Positions 1-8,558 of a stretch of DNA of 64,000 nucleotides are shown one piece after another. A model generated the notes under the pieces. It was not told the DNA's origin. It ran no database searches and saw nothing but the letters and a program-made list of their open reading frames with translations. The position numbers and the translations under genes are program-made. The DNA lies in contig NZ_CP115468.1 of NCBI RefSeq assembly GCF_028462125.1, positions 3,217,559-3,281,558 on the forward strand. The letters run 5' to 3'. The stretch is from Leptospira sp. GIMC2001. GTDB taxonomy: Bacteria > Spirochaetota > Leptospiria > Leptospirales > Leptospiraceae. Within the stretch, counting starts at the first letter, position 1; each line of letters begins with the position of its first letter.

Positions 1-784
1 CGAATCGATTGATAACAGAAAAATCAGGGAAAATGATTGCAGAAGAAAGTGAATCTGGAATCTGAACAAGAAACTTTGGTCCAACCGTATATTCCGTTCC
101 CATAAAAGTATAAACTTGATTGGTTCTAAGATGGAAAAACTCTTCCAAAAGAATTCCGATCAACACTGCAAATAAAGGAGCTGGAAGTTTTTTCATAAAT
201 TTCCATTTCGAGATTTGGAAAAAAATCAATACAAGCATTGCACTTCCTCCAATGAGGAAAATTTCTGGATTGAGAGATGCTATGCCATTGGGTATTTCCA
301 AAATCAATTCCCAAGGAGTTTTAGAATGAGGAGTCGCTCCAGTTAGTATATATATTTGTTTGGAAATTATGATTATTCCAATTGCTGTCATCATTCCGTG
401 TATTACGGATGCGGGAAACAATCTTCCCAAGAATCCCTTCTTCCAGATCCCCATCAATATTTGAAGAACACCGACGACTACCAAGCAAGCAAGCATCCTC
501 TTAAAACCCAATAAATTATTGCCATCACCTAATCCATCTATTGCGCCAAGCACAATTACGATCAGTCCCGCTGCCGGACCATTGATAGTAACATAGCTGC
601 CACCAAAAATGGACGCAACAATTCCTCCTATGATTCCAGCAATTAAACCAGAAGTTGGTGGTGCACCGCTTGCAACAGCGATTCCCACACAAAGTGGCAA
701 CGCAATCAAGAAAACAATAAATCCGGACATAATGTCCGTTCTGCCATATTTCTTCAGATCATTAATTATAGATTGAAAATTCAT
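1..784 (-). CDS. SulP-family anion transporter, N-terminal part (runs off the left edge)
   Basis: This is an inner-membrane SulP/SLC26-type transporter, expected to carry sulfate, bicarbonate or another small anion. About 261 codons are inside the window; the C-terminal end, including any STAS domain, lies beyond base 1. The translation is strongly hydrophobic with many membrane segments. It carries the family pattern of an early ALPLCVGIAVASG segment followed by NGPAAG in the next helix. The ATG at 784-782 overlaps the TGA of the upstream Fe-S gene (ATGA), so translation is probably coupled and the transporter belongs to the Hyf-like operon. SulP proteins near carbonic anhydrases or proton-pumping modules are often bicarbonate carriers. 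The substrate here is inferred from that context only. The family call is firm. Confidence 0.88.
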   Translation of the reverse strand, partial: MNFQSIINDLKKYGRTDIMSGFIVFLIALPLCVGIAVASGAPPTSGLIAGIIGGIVASIFGGSYVTINGPAAGLIVIVLGAIDGLGDGNNLLGFKRMLACLVVVGVLQILMGIWKKGFLGRLFPASVIHGMMTAIGIIIISKQIYILTGATPHSKTPWELILEIPNGIASLNPEIFLIGGSAMLVLIFFQISKWKFMKKLPAPLFAVLIGILLEEFFHLRTNQVYTFMGTEYTVGPKFLVQIPDSLSSAIIFPDFSVINRF

Positions 785-1731
785 TTTGATAATTCCTTAT
801 TTTTTTCTTGTAAATACGAATGCCATGCCAAACGAAATTTAAAATGACTCCGCCCCATGAGAGTTCGAAATGCACGAACTATGGTATCAGGTCTTGGAGG
901 ATCACCTGCTATCCAATACCCAGGTGTATGTGGATACATTTCCGTATTTTGGCTCGCAGATTGAACTGCGTCAGTTCCTATAGCGACAATTAATTTGGGA
1001 CTTGGCATCGTATCCCAAGCCAATTTACTGGGCTTGATCATTGCATCCGTCATAGAACCTGCAATTAGGAGAACATCTGCATGCTTGGGGGAAGCAACGG
1101 CTCTCACTCCAATACTCTCCATATCAAACACGTTATTATAGCATGCACCTAACTCCCATTCTACTCCTGTATTTGAACCTGCACAAACCTCTCGAAAATT
1201 AAATCCTTTATTTCCAATCTTTTCCTTAAATTCTAAGTATTCGGAATCGGAAGAATTCTCTGAATGAAAACTCGGCTCAAATTTTTCTTTATTATAATCA
1301 ACTACTAATTCTGAACGATTGTCAGAGTAAACATCCACGAATCCCGAATTTACTAGATTCTTGCTAGGACATTCATCCACGCAAAGTCCGCATTGAAGAC
1401 AAGCCCCATAGTCAATTTGTAAATTAATTTCATCTGATCGAATCGCATTTGTTGGACAAACTTCGGCACAGATTGAACATTCTTTACAGCTAACCCAACT
1501 ATTCTTCCCTGGATTTCCTATGATTTCCTTCAGTTCCTTATCAGCATTCAGTTTTAGATCTTTATAATTATTCCCTATAAAAGCCGGTATCCCTCTAGCA
1601 AATTTGGCTATGGGTGCTTGAACAAGAGGAGTTGATTCCAGATTATGATTTGCTGGAAGAAAGAAATCCTTTTCAACTCTGGTTACAGGTTTTCGAATCA
1701 AATTCAAAAAAGTTTCTAATAACAAGCTCAT
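781..1731 (-). CDS. Fusion of HyfH-like 2x[4Fe-4S] ferredoxin and HyfI/NuoB-like small subunit lacking the proximal-cluster cysteines
   Basis: The 316-residue protein joins two subunits of group 4 hydrogenases and complex I. Residues about 75-125 form a NuoI/HyfH-type ferredoxin with two complete CxxCxxCxxxCP motifs (Cys82, 85, 88, 92 and Cys111, 114, 117, 121). Residues about 180-295 match NuoB/HyfI, including a VASPKHADVLL stretch and a DPPRP motif. The four ligands of the proximal (N2-type) cluster are gone. The CxxC that normally precedes Glu reads Asn187 and Val190, the mid-domain Cys is replaced around Asp254, and the Cys before PPRP is Asp277. Cys183 and Cys197 are extra and could in theory bind something else. 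The gene overlaps its neighbours by 4 bp on each side. It probably sits on the cytoplasmic face of the membrane complex. Confidence 0.87.
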   Translation of the reverse strand: MSLLLETFLNLIRKPVTRVEKDFFLPANHNLESTPLVQAPIAKFARGIPAFIGNNYKDLKLNADKELKEIIGNPGKNSWVSCKECSICAEVCPTNAIRSDEINLQIDYGACLQCGLCVDECPSKNLVNSGFVDVYSDNRSELVVDYNKEKFEPSFHSENSSDSEYLEFKEKIGNKGFNFREVCAGSNTGVEWELGACYNNVFDMESIGVRAVASPKHADVLLIAGSMTDAMIKPSKLAWDTMPSPKLIVAIGTDAVQSASQNTEMYPHTPGYWIAGDPPRPDTIVRAFRTLMGRSHFKFRLAWHSYLQEKNKELSK

Positions 1732-3155
1732 AAGTCCACTCCCGCATAACTAAGATTGAATGATTTATTGATCAAAGGAAAATCACTAACTAGCTGATTT
1801 TGTGTTGCAATTTCCAGAGCATGCCAGTTTAGAACAGAAGGGTCACGGATGTATGACGATTGAATTTCGTAATGACGATTCCAGCGAAAAGCCATAAGAA
1901 GATTCCCTCGAAAAGACTCCGCGTAACCATAACTTATAGAACCAGACTCTGGAATTTTTTTTGCTTCGAGAATTGATTTGTTGGTCTGTCCATATTGGTT
2001 CTCATTTGATTTTATATTCTCCCAATTTATGCTCGCTATCGCATTTTGTATTAATGCAACAGAGCGTTCTACATCTTGAATTCGTAAAAGAAAGCGAGAC
2101 CACACATCACCTGTGAGTCGAAATTCACTCGAAGAAAAATAGTGAGGAGCAAGTTCTTTATATAATGGATCATCTAACCTAGTATCAATATTGGTTCCAC
2201 TTGCTCTTGCTACAATACCACTCAAGCCCAATTCTAAAGCGCTCTCGTGAGATACAGTTCCCACATTTTGCATACGTTCACGTATTGTACTGTTGTTCAC
2301 AGCTTGATTCATAGATTTAGAAACTTTTTCTAACCAACGAGACCAATTGGGAATCCATGAATCTATATCATTCTTTGAAGGTACATTTTGTATCCTTGAA
2401 TGAAACGGACGAATAGCCATTCTACCAAACCGTGAACCCGTCAAGAATTCCATCCAACCTAGAGGAAATCCTCGCTCAGTAGAACAAACGGCTAGCAGAG
2501 GATAGTATCCAATGTCTCCAGCAATTCCGCCAATCTCTCCAATATTGCAGGCGATTCGTTCGGTTTCCAAAAGAATCAGTCTGTACAATTCTTCATCTCG
2601 AGTAATTTTAAAATCCAAAAGATTTTCTAAACACCGAGCAAAGCAAATACTATAAGCCGTTGTTGTATCCAAGGCAATGCCTGAAATAATAGGCATTGCT
2701 TTTATAAAATTGAGCCCATTTAAATTTGTCAAAATTTTGCGATGCTGAAAACCCAATCGAATCATCAGAGACTGAATATGATCCCCTTTTACTATAAAAC
2801 GAAAATGACCCGGTTCAATTACTCCAGCATGAATTGGTCCTACTTCATGAGTATAGTGATCTTCAGGAACATTTAAGTTTATTCCAGAATAATTTATATC
2901 TTTGAGCCCCAATTCTCTATCATAGAACACCTTCAATTGATCCTTTCGAGAATATGATCTTAGAGTAGATAGGTCGATACCCGAAAAGTCTTCTGTTCGA
3001 TTGATCCCGAAATTGAAACGAAGCAGAGAAATTGGAGCCATAGTATTTGCAAGGTATGATTCCCAAGGAAGGAGATTCTCTTCTTCGTGAATTTTGATCG
3101 AATCAAATCGATACATTCTATCCTCAAAAAAACCAACGATTACTTGTTTGCTCAT
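1728..3155 (-). CDS. HyfG/NuoD-like large subunit without Ni-Fe ligands (Ehr type)
   Basis: The 475-residue protein is homologous to the catalytic large subunit of hydrogenase-4 and to NuoD. A GPIHAGVIEPGHFRF stretch near residues 106-120 is typical of the family. The N-terminal 100 residues probably hold a reduced NuoC-like part. Both cysteine pairs that bind the Ni-Fe site are absent. The N-terminal CGIC motif reads SGIA (Ser158, Ala161). The C-terminal DPCxxC reads DPSVLN (Ser440, Asn443), followed by a well-conserved DFPLINKSFNLSY tail. The protein therefore cannot split or make hydrogen. Group 4 relatives that lack these ligands are known as Ehr complexes. The gene lies 6 bp after the hyfF-like gene and overlaps the Fe-S fusion gene by 4 bp. 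The losses look like a conserved family state, since the reading frame is intact. Confidence 0.88.
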   Translation of the reverse strand: MSKQVIVGFFEDRMYRFDSIKIHEEENLLPWESYLANTMAPISLLRFNFGINRTEDFSGIDLSTLRSYSRKDQLKVFYDRELGLKDINYSGINLNVPEDHYTHEVGPIHAGVIEPGHFRFIVKGDHIQSLMIRLGFQHRKILTNLNGLNFIKAMPIISGIALDTTTAYSICFARCLENLLDFKITRDEELYRLILLETERIACNIGEIGGIAGDIGYYPLLAVCSTERGFPLGWMEFLTGSRFGRMAIRPFHSRIQNVPSKNDIDSWIPNWSRWLEKVSKSMNQAVNNSTIRERMQNVGTVSHESALELGLSGIVARASGTNIDTRLDDPLYKELAPHYFSSSEFRLTGDVWSRFLLRIQDVERSVALIQNAIASINWENIKSNENQYGQTNKSILEAKKIPESGSISYGYAESFRGNLLMAFRWNRHYEIQSSYIRDPSVLNWHALEIATQNQLVSDFPLINKSFNLSYAGVDL

Positions 3156-3161
3156 ATTGAT

Positions 3162-4394
3162 TTATATTAACCTCAATATTATAATTCCATAAATTGCCCA
3201 ACTTACGAGTAAGACTGAAAACCCTGTAACAATCCAAATCCTGCCGATAACTTTTTTGCGGTTTTTCTCTGATAGATCATTAGTAGATGGCACCATCCAA
3301 ATCGGATAAGTCTTCTGGAACAACAATCCAGCAAAAATAACATTTAACAGAAGAATGAAAAGAGTTGAGTATTCTGATCTTGATAGAGAAACTTTTAAAA
3401 TTAGAAAATCTCCGATAAATGCGGGGGACAATGGAAAACCGAAAGCAAAAAATAATCCAAGAAAATAGAAATATTTTACTTTAGAATTTAAATTTTTAAT
3501 TTCTGAAATAAATTCTATATCTTTTGATCCAGCTTCCATTCTTAGAATTCCCATTGATAGAAAGACAACGACCTTAAGCATCATCGTTCCGATTAGAATA
3601 TAAAGAAATTCCTGGTAACTAAGATCCAACCAAACGATCCATGCAAGCATACCCGAATGGAAAACAGCAATTTTTGCAGCTATCATACGAATATCTGTTA
3701 CGTGAATCATCTTCAGCGTTGCATGCATACAAGTTATAACGCCAAGGATTGGAAGAATTAAGCTCGCTGGTAATGGACTTGTATTCCACAAACGATCCAA
3801 TTGCACCAATTCGCGAAGAACTAAAGCAACCGTAACTGGGATGAATGAGGATATTAGAGACGATACTTGAGTGGGACTGTCACCGTAAGTATCTGCAACC
3901 CAGAAATGATTTGGAAATAATCCAAGTTTGGCGGTAAAACCGTAAATCGCCAAAGTCAAACCCAATCTCGCCAATGGACCCACGATCTGGCTTTCGCTTT
4001 TTAAAATATCAAGATTCAAAGTTCCAGAAGTATCACTACCAAAGGTGATCAATATGAGCCCGAGAAATGCGATTCCCAAACCATAAGAATTGATCAAAAG
4101 AAATTTCCAAGCGATCCGAAAAGATTGTTCGCGTCCAGGACTTGATATCAACACAGCTCCAAACAATGTTGATGCTTCAATAAAAACCCAGTTCCAAGCA
4201 AGGTTATTCGAAAGCCAGGAAAGAATAATGCTTATAACGAATAATTGGCTACAAATCATTAGTAAATATTTTCTTGCATGGTAATGTGAAGGAAAGAAAA
4301 TCCAAACCAAAGTTATTCCAAAAAAAGCGACTACCCCGATAGCAATCATAAGTGAAATACTTGGGATTAGATTCAATATATCCAAAATATTCAT
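3162..4394 (-). CDS. HyfF/NuoN-like antiporter-type membrane subunit
   Basis: This is a 410-residue polytopic membrane protein of the proton-translocating NuoL/M/N and Mrp antiporter superfamily, closest in layout to HyfF. The stretch KLGLFPNHFWVADTYGDSP carries the conserved helix-7 lysine region and is the family hallmark. I chose the ATG at 4394-4392 because it overlaps the TGA of the hyfE-like gene (ATGA) and begins a hydrophobic N-terminus. A longer frame from 4574 runs antisense to no known domain and only reads the hyfE DNA in another phase. The protein is expected to form one proton (or sodium) channel of the Hyf-like complex. Confidence 0.87.
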   Translation of the reverse strand: MNILDILNLIPSISLMIAIGVVAFFGITLVWIFFPSHYHARKYLLMICSQLFVISIILSWLSNNLAWNWVFIEASTLFGAVLISSPGREQSFRIAWKFLLINSYGLGIAFLGLILITFGSDTSGTLNLDILKSESQIVGPLARLGLTLAIYGFTAKLGLFPNHFWVADTYGDSPTQVSSLISSFIPVTVALVLRELVQLDRLWNTSPLPASLILPILGVITCMHATLKMIHVTDIRMIAAKIAVFHSGMLAWIVWLDLSYQEFLYILIGTMMLKVVVFLSMGILRMEAGSKDIEFISEIKNLNSKVKYFYFLGLFFAFGFPLSPAFIGDFLILKVSLSRSEYSTLFILLLNVIFAGLLFQKTYPIWMVPSTNDLSEKNRKKVIGRIWIVTGFSVLLVSWAIYGIIILRLI

Positions 4395-4999
4395 ATTTTT
4401 TTCTCTCCCAAGCCTAGTGGATTCAATTTGAGAACAACAGATGCTACTATCACCAAAATTGCATCTAAGAAGGTTCCAAATTCTAATCCGAGAGGAAGTC
4501 CTCGATCCAATATCATTGTTAATGCAAATATTCCGTTTTCGAATACAACAAAACCTGCAATCAGAGCAATCCAATTTCTCTGAACGATGAATCCAATTAT
4601 ACCTACATAAATCAATAATATAACATATATTAATCCAATCCTATGCGTATCAGTCGGAAATATATGAATCTGCTCGGTCAATAGTATTGAAAGTAAAATT
4701 CCAAGGACTAGGAAAAACGCTGTAACTGCATAACCAAATCTCGGCTCAGACGATTCACCAAGATCAGAATTTCTTGCGGTCCAGAATAGAATCCAAGGTG
4801 TGAGAATCGCTTTAAAAACTAGAACGAGAGATACGAGTAACCAAGTATGCATCTCATTTGCAAGATGCGCTTTAAAAACGGTTGCAACCAGAAGAAAACC
4901 TTGAACCGAGAGCAATGTTATTACTCTTGTTATACGATTTTCAACGAGAACCATCAATCCGGTTAAGAATAGAAGTAAGTAGAAAAAATCATAAATCAT
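4391..4999 (-). CDS. HyfE-like membrane subunit (NuoK-related)
   Basis: The 202-residue hydrophobic protein has about six membrane helices and the size and position of HyfE, the subunit whose C-terminal part resembles NuoK/MrpC. A FVVFENGIFALTM segment near residue 155 holds the buried glutamate expected in this family. The start at 4999 overlaps the end of the hyfC-like gene by 11 bp, and the stop overlaps the hyfF-like start by 4 bp. It is expected to be part of the ion-translocating membrane arm. The identification rests on position as well as sequence. Confidence 0.8.
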   Translation of the reverse strand: MIYDFFYLLLFLTGLMVLVENRITRVITLLSVQGFLLVATVFKAHLANEMHTWLLVSLVLVFKAILTPWILFWTARNSDLGESSEPRFGYAVTAFFLVLGILLSILLTEQIHIFPTDTHRIGLIYVILLIYVGIIGFIVQRNWIALIAGFVVFENGIFALTMILDRGLPLGLEFGTFLDAILVIVASVVLKLNPLGLGEKKI

Positions 5000-5861
5000 T
5001 TAATTTCACCAATGTTCCCAAGAAAAGAATAATTAGAAAAATAAGTCCCATTAGTTCGGGAATCCAGGTCCACTTTCTTCTTGCACAAATCGATTCCCAT
5101 ATTCCAAGTGTGACCGCCAAACACAAAACTGCTGGTGTAACCCAAAAGGAAATCCAATCAGGACTCAGGTAGTCGTTCTTATGAAATTTCGTATGTTCGA
5201 GAGCAAGCTTCACAAGTAAGGTTAGGAGCGTTGCAGTTTTGATTTGATAAGATATTTCAAAGAATCCCATTTTTCTACCCGAAGCCTCAAGAAGCATAGC
5301 CTCATGAACCATTGTGAGTTCTAAGTGAGTTCTCGGATCATCAAAAGGAGGTTTTGCAAGCTCGGCCAAAATAGCATAGAAGCAAGCTATTAGAAATAAA
5401 AATCCCATACTAAAATCAGCAAGACTAACATCCATTTGAATATGAGTCTGAGCGATCAGAATCATGAGAATTATAGTTGGTTCGGCGGATACTGCAAGTA
5501 ACATCTCGCGACTTACACCCATTCCTCCAAACGAAGTCCCTGTCTCCATAGCAAAAGACGTTGTGCTAAAGCGCTCAAGTGTAAGAAAAAAAACTAAGTA
5601 AACAAAAGATGTCCATTCAAAGCAAACAATCGACCAAGCAATCAACATGCTAACTAAGGCTACTAAGGGCGACATCCTTGCAAAAAAATTACCAAGAGCT
5701 GCATCGATACTGTCTTTTCCAAGAAAACGGAAAATATCTTTCCAAACTTGCAAAACTCCGGGTCCTCGCCTATTCTGAGCTCTAGCTCGGATTAGCCTGA
5801 TCAATCCACCAACAAAAATCGGTAAAATCAGAAAGCTAATAATCTGAAAAAAAATCATCAT
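4989..5861 (-). CDS. HyfC/NuoH-like membrane subunit
   Basis: The 290-residue membrane protein of the NuoH/HyfC family forms the joint between the peripheral Fe-S arm and the membrane arm. A RAQNRRGPGVLQ motif near the N-terminus and LAKPPFDDPRTHLELTMVHE near residue 165 are diagnostic, including the glutamates that line the quinone-side cavity in complex I. Keeping these residues while the metal ligands of partner subunits are lost suggests the coupling element still works. The ATG at 5861 overlaps the hyfB-like stop (ATGA). Confidence 0.9.
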   Translation of the reverse strand: MMIFFQIISFLILPIFVGGLIRLIRARAQNRRGPGVLQVWKDIFRFLGKDSIDAALGNFFARMSPLVALVSMLIAWSIVCFEWTSFVYLVFFLTLERFSTTSFAMETGTSFGGMGVSREMLLAVSAEPTIILMILIAQTHIQMDVSLADFSMGFLFLIACFYAILAELAKPPFDDPRTHLELTMVHEAMLLEASGRKMGFFEISYQIKTATLLTLLVKLALEHTKFHKNDYLSPDWISFWVTPAVLCLAVTLGIWESICARRKWTWIPELMGLIFLIILFLGTLVKLNDL

Positions 5862-7468
5862 AGAATGCCTCCGATAAACTCTAAGGCAAAAAATATAAAT
5901 AAAATGCTTAGAATTCCTATGCTGGAGAGTGCGAGGTAATTGCTTAAGTCTTCCGGTTTATTTTGATTTTTAGGTTTGTAATATTTTCGCAAACTGATCC
6001 ATTCAAAAAATTGCATAAACCAATCATCCAATTTCGATTTACCCTTAGAGCTCATAAAATGTTTGCCAAGTGATTCGATTAGCGGAATTGAATAACTTGA
6101 TGCGCTGATGGATACATTCCGAAGATCAGAGTTTGCTCCTGTATCCCAAGTGAGCTTTCGAAATTTTTGGTTTCTTGTGAAGTATGCGATGGAACATACA
6201 ATTACAATCGTTAACAAGGATAGTAAACTAGCATCCAATACATAGCTAGATATATTCATCGGGAAAAAATTTCTGAAGTATACGGGAAGAAACAAAGAAG
6301 GAAGGACTATCCATATTCCAAGCCAAATTAAATCCAATTTATTTTTAATATTATTTAGAAAATTTAAATTATTTTTGATATCAGCATCTGATTTCATCGA
6401 ATCGTCTACAAAATCTTTCTTATACGGAGAAAGAAAAATAGATTGATAAAGACGAATATGAGATGCTCCACCAAACACAATACCTGTGAATACAAGAATC
6501 AAGACTGGAAGAACAACAATTGATTTAGAACTGGGAATTTCCAGTAAACTACTGCTCAAAAGAAGATAGGAACTCTCAGAAATAAAACCTGTCGTACCTG
6601 GAATTCCTATAAAACTCAAAGTGCCGAGTAGCGTAAGTGGGATTGGTAAACCAAGACTTCTTCCTTTTCCTCGTATCTTGTCTATTGAGGAATTATCTTT
6701 GTTTTCCACTCTACCAAACAATAGAAATTGGAAAGTTTTGCTTACACTATGCTGAATTAAACTAATATAAAAAACCGCTATAAATCCATTCTCCAAATCT
6801 TGAAACTCAACTATTTGCGCAGTCTTTGCAAGGCCCGCAAGCCCGATACAAAGCCAAATAAAGTTCAACTTTTCTATTGAGCTGTATGCAAGAACTTGGC
6901 TAACCTTCAACTGAAAAAAACTCGTTATGCCACCAACAAAAATTCCTATTGCTGCAACTACAGTTATACAGAGAAATATTGAAGGTTCATACATATAGGG
7001 ATAAACGAAAGTAATGAAGATATAAAAAGGAAAAAGGACAAATAATCCAGATGAGAAAGAATTTATTTCCGCATCAACATTTTCATATGCCAGTGGAATC
7101 CAAAAATGGAGAAAGAACAATCCCGATTTCAGAAAACAAGCAAATGCCAAAAAATATAGACCAACTGTATTCTCACTTCCGAGAAAAACCCAGGCTGCGA
7201 GTAAAATTCCAGATATTCCGCCAGAAATGAGGAAGCTTGAGTAACTTTTCCCATTTAATCTATGTGGAGAAGTGTATTGAAAAAAGTATAGTATGCTTAC
7301 CAGCTCAATCAATAGCACAAGAAAAAATGTTTTACCTAAAACGGCAGCAATCCCCAAAAAACTAAATTGAATAAAGAATATAACTTTCTTTTGGAAAGAT
7401 ATTTCTGGATATAACAGAATTCCAATAAGTGTAACTGCCGCTAAAGCAATCAGCACGGATGCAGACAT
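5858..7468 (-). CDS. HyfB/NuoL-like antiporter-type membrane subunit
   Basis: The 536-residue polytopic protein is a NuoL/HyfB-type ion-translocating subunit, somewhat shorter than a full-length HyfB. FLKSGLFFLHFWIPLAYENV near residue 115 matches the family signature (Lys in helix 7, then the HxW loop), and VLAYSSIEKLNF near residue 190 matches the next conserved helix. The ATG at 7468 is preceded by an AGGAG ribosome site. This is the first clear gene of the overlapped hyfB-hyfC-hyfE-hyfF-hyfG-hyfHI-sulP run. A predicted hairpin in its leader is listed separately. Confidence 0.87.
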   Translation of the reverse strand: MSASVLIALAAVTLIGILLYPEISFQKKVIFFIQFSFLGIAAVLGKTFFLVLLIELVSILYFFQYTSPHRLNGKSYSSFLISGGISGILLAAWVFLGSENTVGLYFLAFACFLKSGLFFLHFWIPLAYENVDAEINSFSSGLFVLFPFYIFITFVYPYMYEPSIFLCITVVAAIGIFVGGITSFFQLKVSQVLAYSSIEKLNFIWLCIGLAGLAKTAQIVEFQDLENGFIAVFYISLIQHSVSKTFQFLLFGRVENKDNSSIDKIRGKGRSLGLPIPLTLLGTLSFIGIPGTTGFISESSYLLLSSSLLEIPSSKSIVVLPVLILVFTGIVFGGASHIRLYQSIFLSPYKKDFVDDSMKSDADIKNNLNFLNNIKNKLDLIWLGIWIVLPSLFLPVYFRNFFPMNISSYVLDASLLSLLTIVIVCSIAYFTRNQKFRKLTWDTGANSDLRNVSISASSYSIPLIESLGKHFMSSKGKSKLDDWFMQFFEWISLRKYYKPKNQNKPEDLSNYLALSSIGILSILFIFFALEFIGGIL

Positions 7469-7487
7469 ATAATTCTCCTATGAATTA

Positions 7488-7513
7488 AATCTAAAAACTA
7501 AAAGGTTTAGATT
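7488..7513 (-). promoter_or_regulatory. Short inverted repeat in the hyfB-like leader
   Basis: An 8-bp perfect inverted repeat (AATCTAAA at 7488-7495, TTTAGATT at 7506-7513) lies between the small exported-protein gene and the hyfB-like ribosome site. It has no U-run, so a classical terminator is unlikely. It could be an mRNA stability or attenuation hairpin or an operator. Function is unknown. Confidence 0.3.
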
Positions 7514-7829
7514 AAACTATTGGAGGGGGAATTGGTAAATAAAGGGGATCAGAAAGAAGAGAACAGGTAAATGATTGAGGTTGTAATATCTGGTTTATAG
7601 AATGTAGATTGTGATCGTCATTTCTAGGAATCCAGACAGAAAATAAGACATTTGATTCACAATTCGAATCCGATTTGGTCTCAGATTCAAAGTTTATCTC
7701 ACAGGATTCTGCATTATCAACCTGAATTGACTGAAATCTCGGATTGATGGGATTCAAAAATACAGATGCAACAAAAAAAATCAACGCCAATTGAAAGAAT
7801 CGGAAAGTCTTACGTTTATATTCCATCAT
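7512..7829 (-). CDS. Small exported or membrane-anchored hypothetical protein
   Basis: The 105-residue protein starts MMEYKRK and has one hydrophobic segment (about residues 10-25), fitting a signal peptide or membrane anchor. A polar domain with three cysteines follows, and the tail is proline-rich (PLYLPIPPP). I do not recognise the family. The gene precedes the hyfB-like gene on the same strand by 43 bp and so probably heads that operon. It could be an accessory periplasmic subunit. No Shine-Dalgarno site is obvious. That it is real is supported by a signal-like N-terminus and position only. Confidence 0.5.
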   Translation of the reverse strand: MMEYKRKTFRFFQLALIFFVASVFLNPINPRFQSIQVDNAESCEINFESETKSDSNCESNVLFSVWIPRNDDHNLHSINQILQPQSFTCSLLSDPLYLPIPPPIV

Positions 7830-7845
7830 GGCTAATTACAAGATT

Positions 7846-7875
7846 ATTTTAATACCGTTTCGCTGTAAAGTCCAA
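7846..7875 (-). promoter_or_regulatory. Possible promoter of the Hyf-like/SulP operon
   Basis: On the minus strand TTGGAC (7875-7870) and TAAAAT (7851-7846) are spaced by 18 bp and point toward the 105-residue gene. The divergent ABC-transporter gene starts only 51 bp from that gene, so both promoters must fit in this short space. The match to a sigma-70 promoter is moderate and the predicted leader is very short. Confidence 0.35.
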
Positions 7876-7880
7876 TCTCA

Positions 7881-8558
7881 ATGAACGAAAAAATCAACAT
7901 ACAAGATCTAGAGAAAAATTATTTACTCGGCTCAACATCGATCCCAGCATTAAGAGGAATCAAACTTCAGATTCATAAAGGAAGTTTTACAACATTAATG
8001 GGTCAATCTGGTTCAGGTAAATCTTCATTATTGAATATTCTCGCTTCGATTGATAAGCCTGATCGCGGAGTAGTAGAAGTATTTGGTCAAAATATAAGTG
8101 AACTGAATAGCTATGAAATTGATATTTATCGCCGAACAACAGTTGGAATCATTTTTCAGTTTTTCAATTTATTGCCATACTTAACAGCTAAGGAAAATGT
8201 TGCACTTCCCCTCTATCTTTCGGGAGTCTCCACAAAACTTGCTAATAAAAAATCATTGGAAGCCTTAGAATTGGTTGGATTGCAAGAAAGAATCAAACAT
8301 AAACCGAACGAGTTATCAGGTGGTGAACAACAACGAGTCGCGATTGCTAGATCTATTGTTCATGATCCTAAGCTTCTGCTTGCCGATGAACCCACTGGCA
8401 ATTTGGATACAGAAAATTCGGAAAAAATTACAAATATATTAATTAACTTAAAAAAAGAAAAAAATTTGACTATTCTTATAGTGACGCACAATCCAGAAAT
8501 TGGAGCTATGGGTGAAAAGCAAATTCGGATGCAAGATGGCCGAATTATAAATGAATAA
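7881..8558 (+). CDS. ABC transporter ATP-binding protein (LolD/MacB-like)
   Basis: The 225-residue cytoplasmic ATPase powers the permease encoded next to it. It shows Walker A GQSGSGKSS (about residues 40-48), the Q-loop in IIFQFFNLLPYLTA, the signature LSGGEQQRVAIAR and Walker B LLLADEPTG. Its length and sequence fit the LolD/MacB/FtsE group, which drives lipoprotein release, peptide or drug export or mechanical signalling, not import. The last 8 bp overlap the permease start, so the pair is translated together. The substrate is unknown. Confidence 0.93.
   Translation: MNEKINIQDLEKNYLLGSTSIPALRGIKLQIHKGSFTTLMGQSGSGKSSLLNILASIDKPDRGVVEVFGQNISELNSYEIDIYRRTTVGIIFQFFNLLPYLTAKENVALPLYLSGVSTKLANKKSLEALELVGLQERIKHKPNELSGGEQQRVAIARSIVHDPKLLLADEPTGNLDTENSEKITNILINLKKEKNLTILIVTHNPEIGAMGEKQIRMQDGRIINE

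Noticed and set aside
4090..4284. Plus-strand frames opposite the Hyf-like genes, and many similar shadow frames elsewhere
   Set aside because: They lie antisense to well-supported genes and show no family features.
1728..7468. Calling the operon a hydrogen-evolving or hydrogen-oxidising hydrogenase-4
   Set aside because: All four Ni-Fe cysteines and all four proximal-cluster cysteines are missing.
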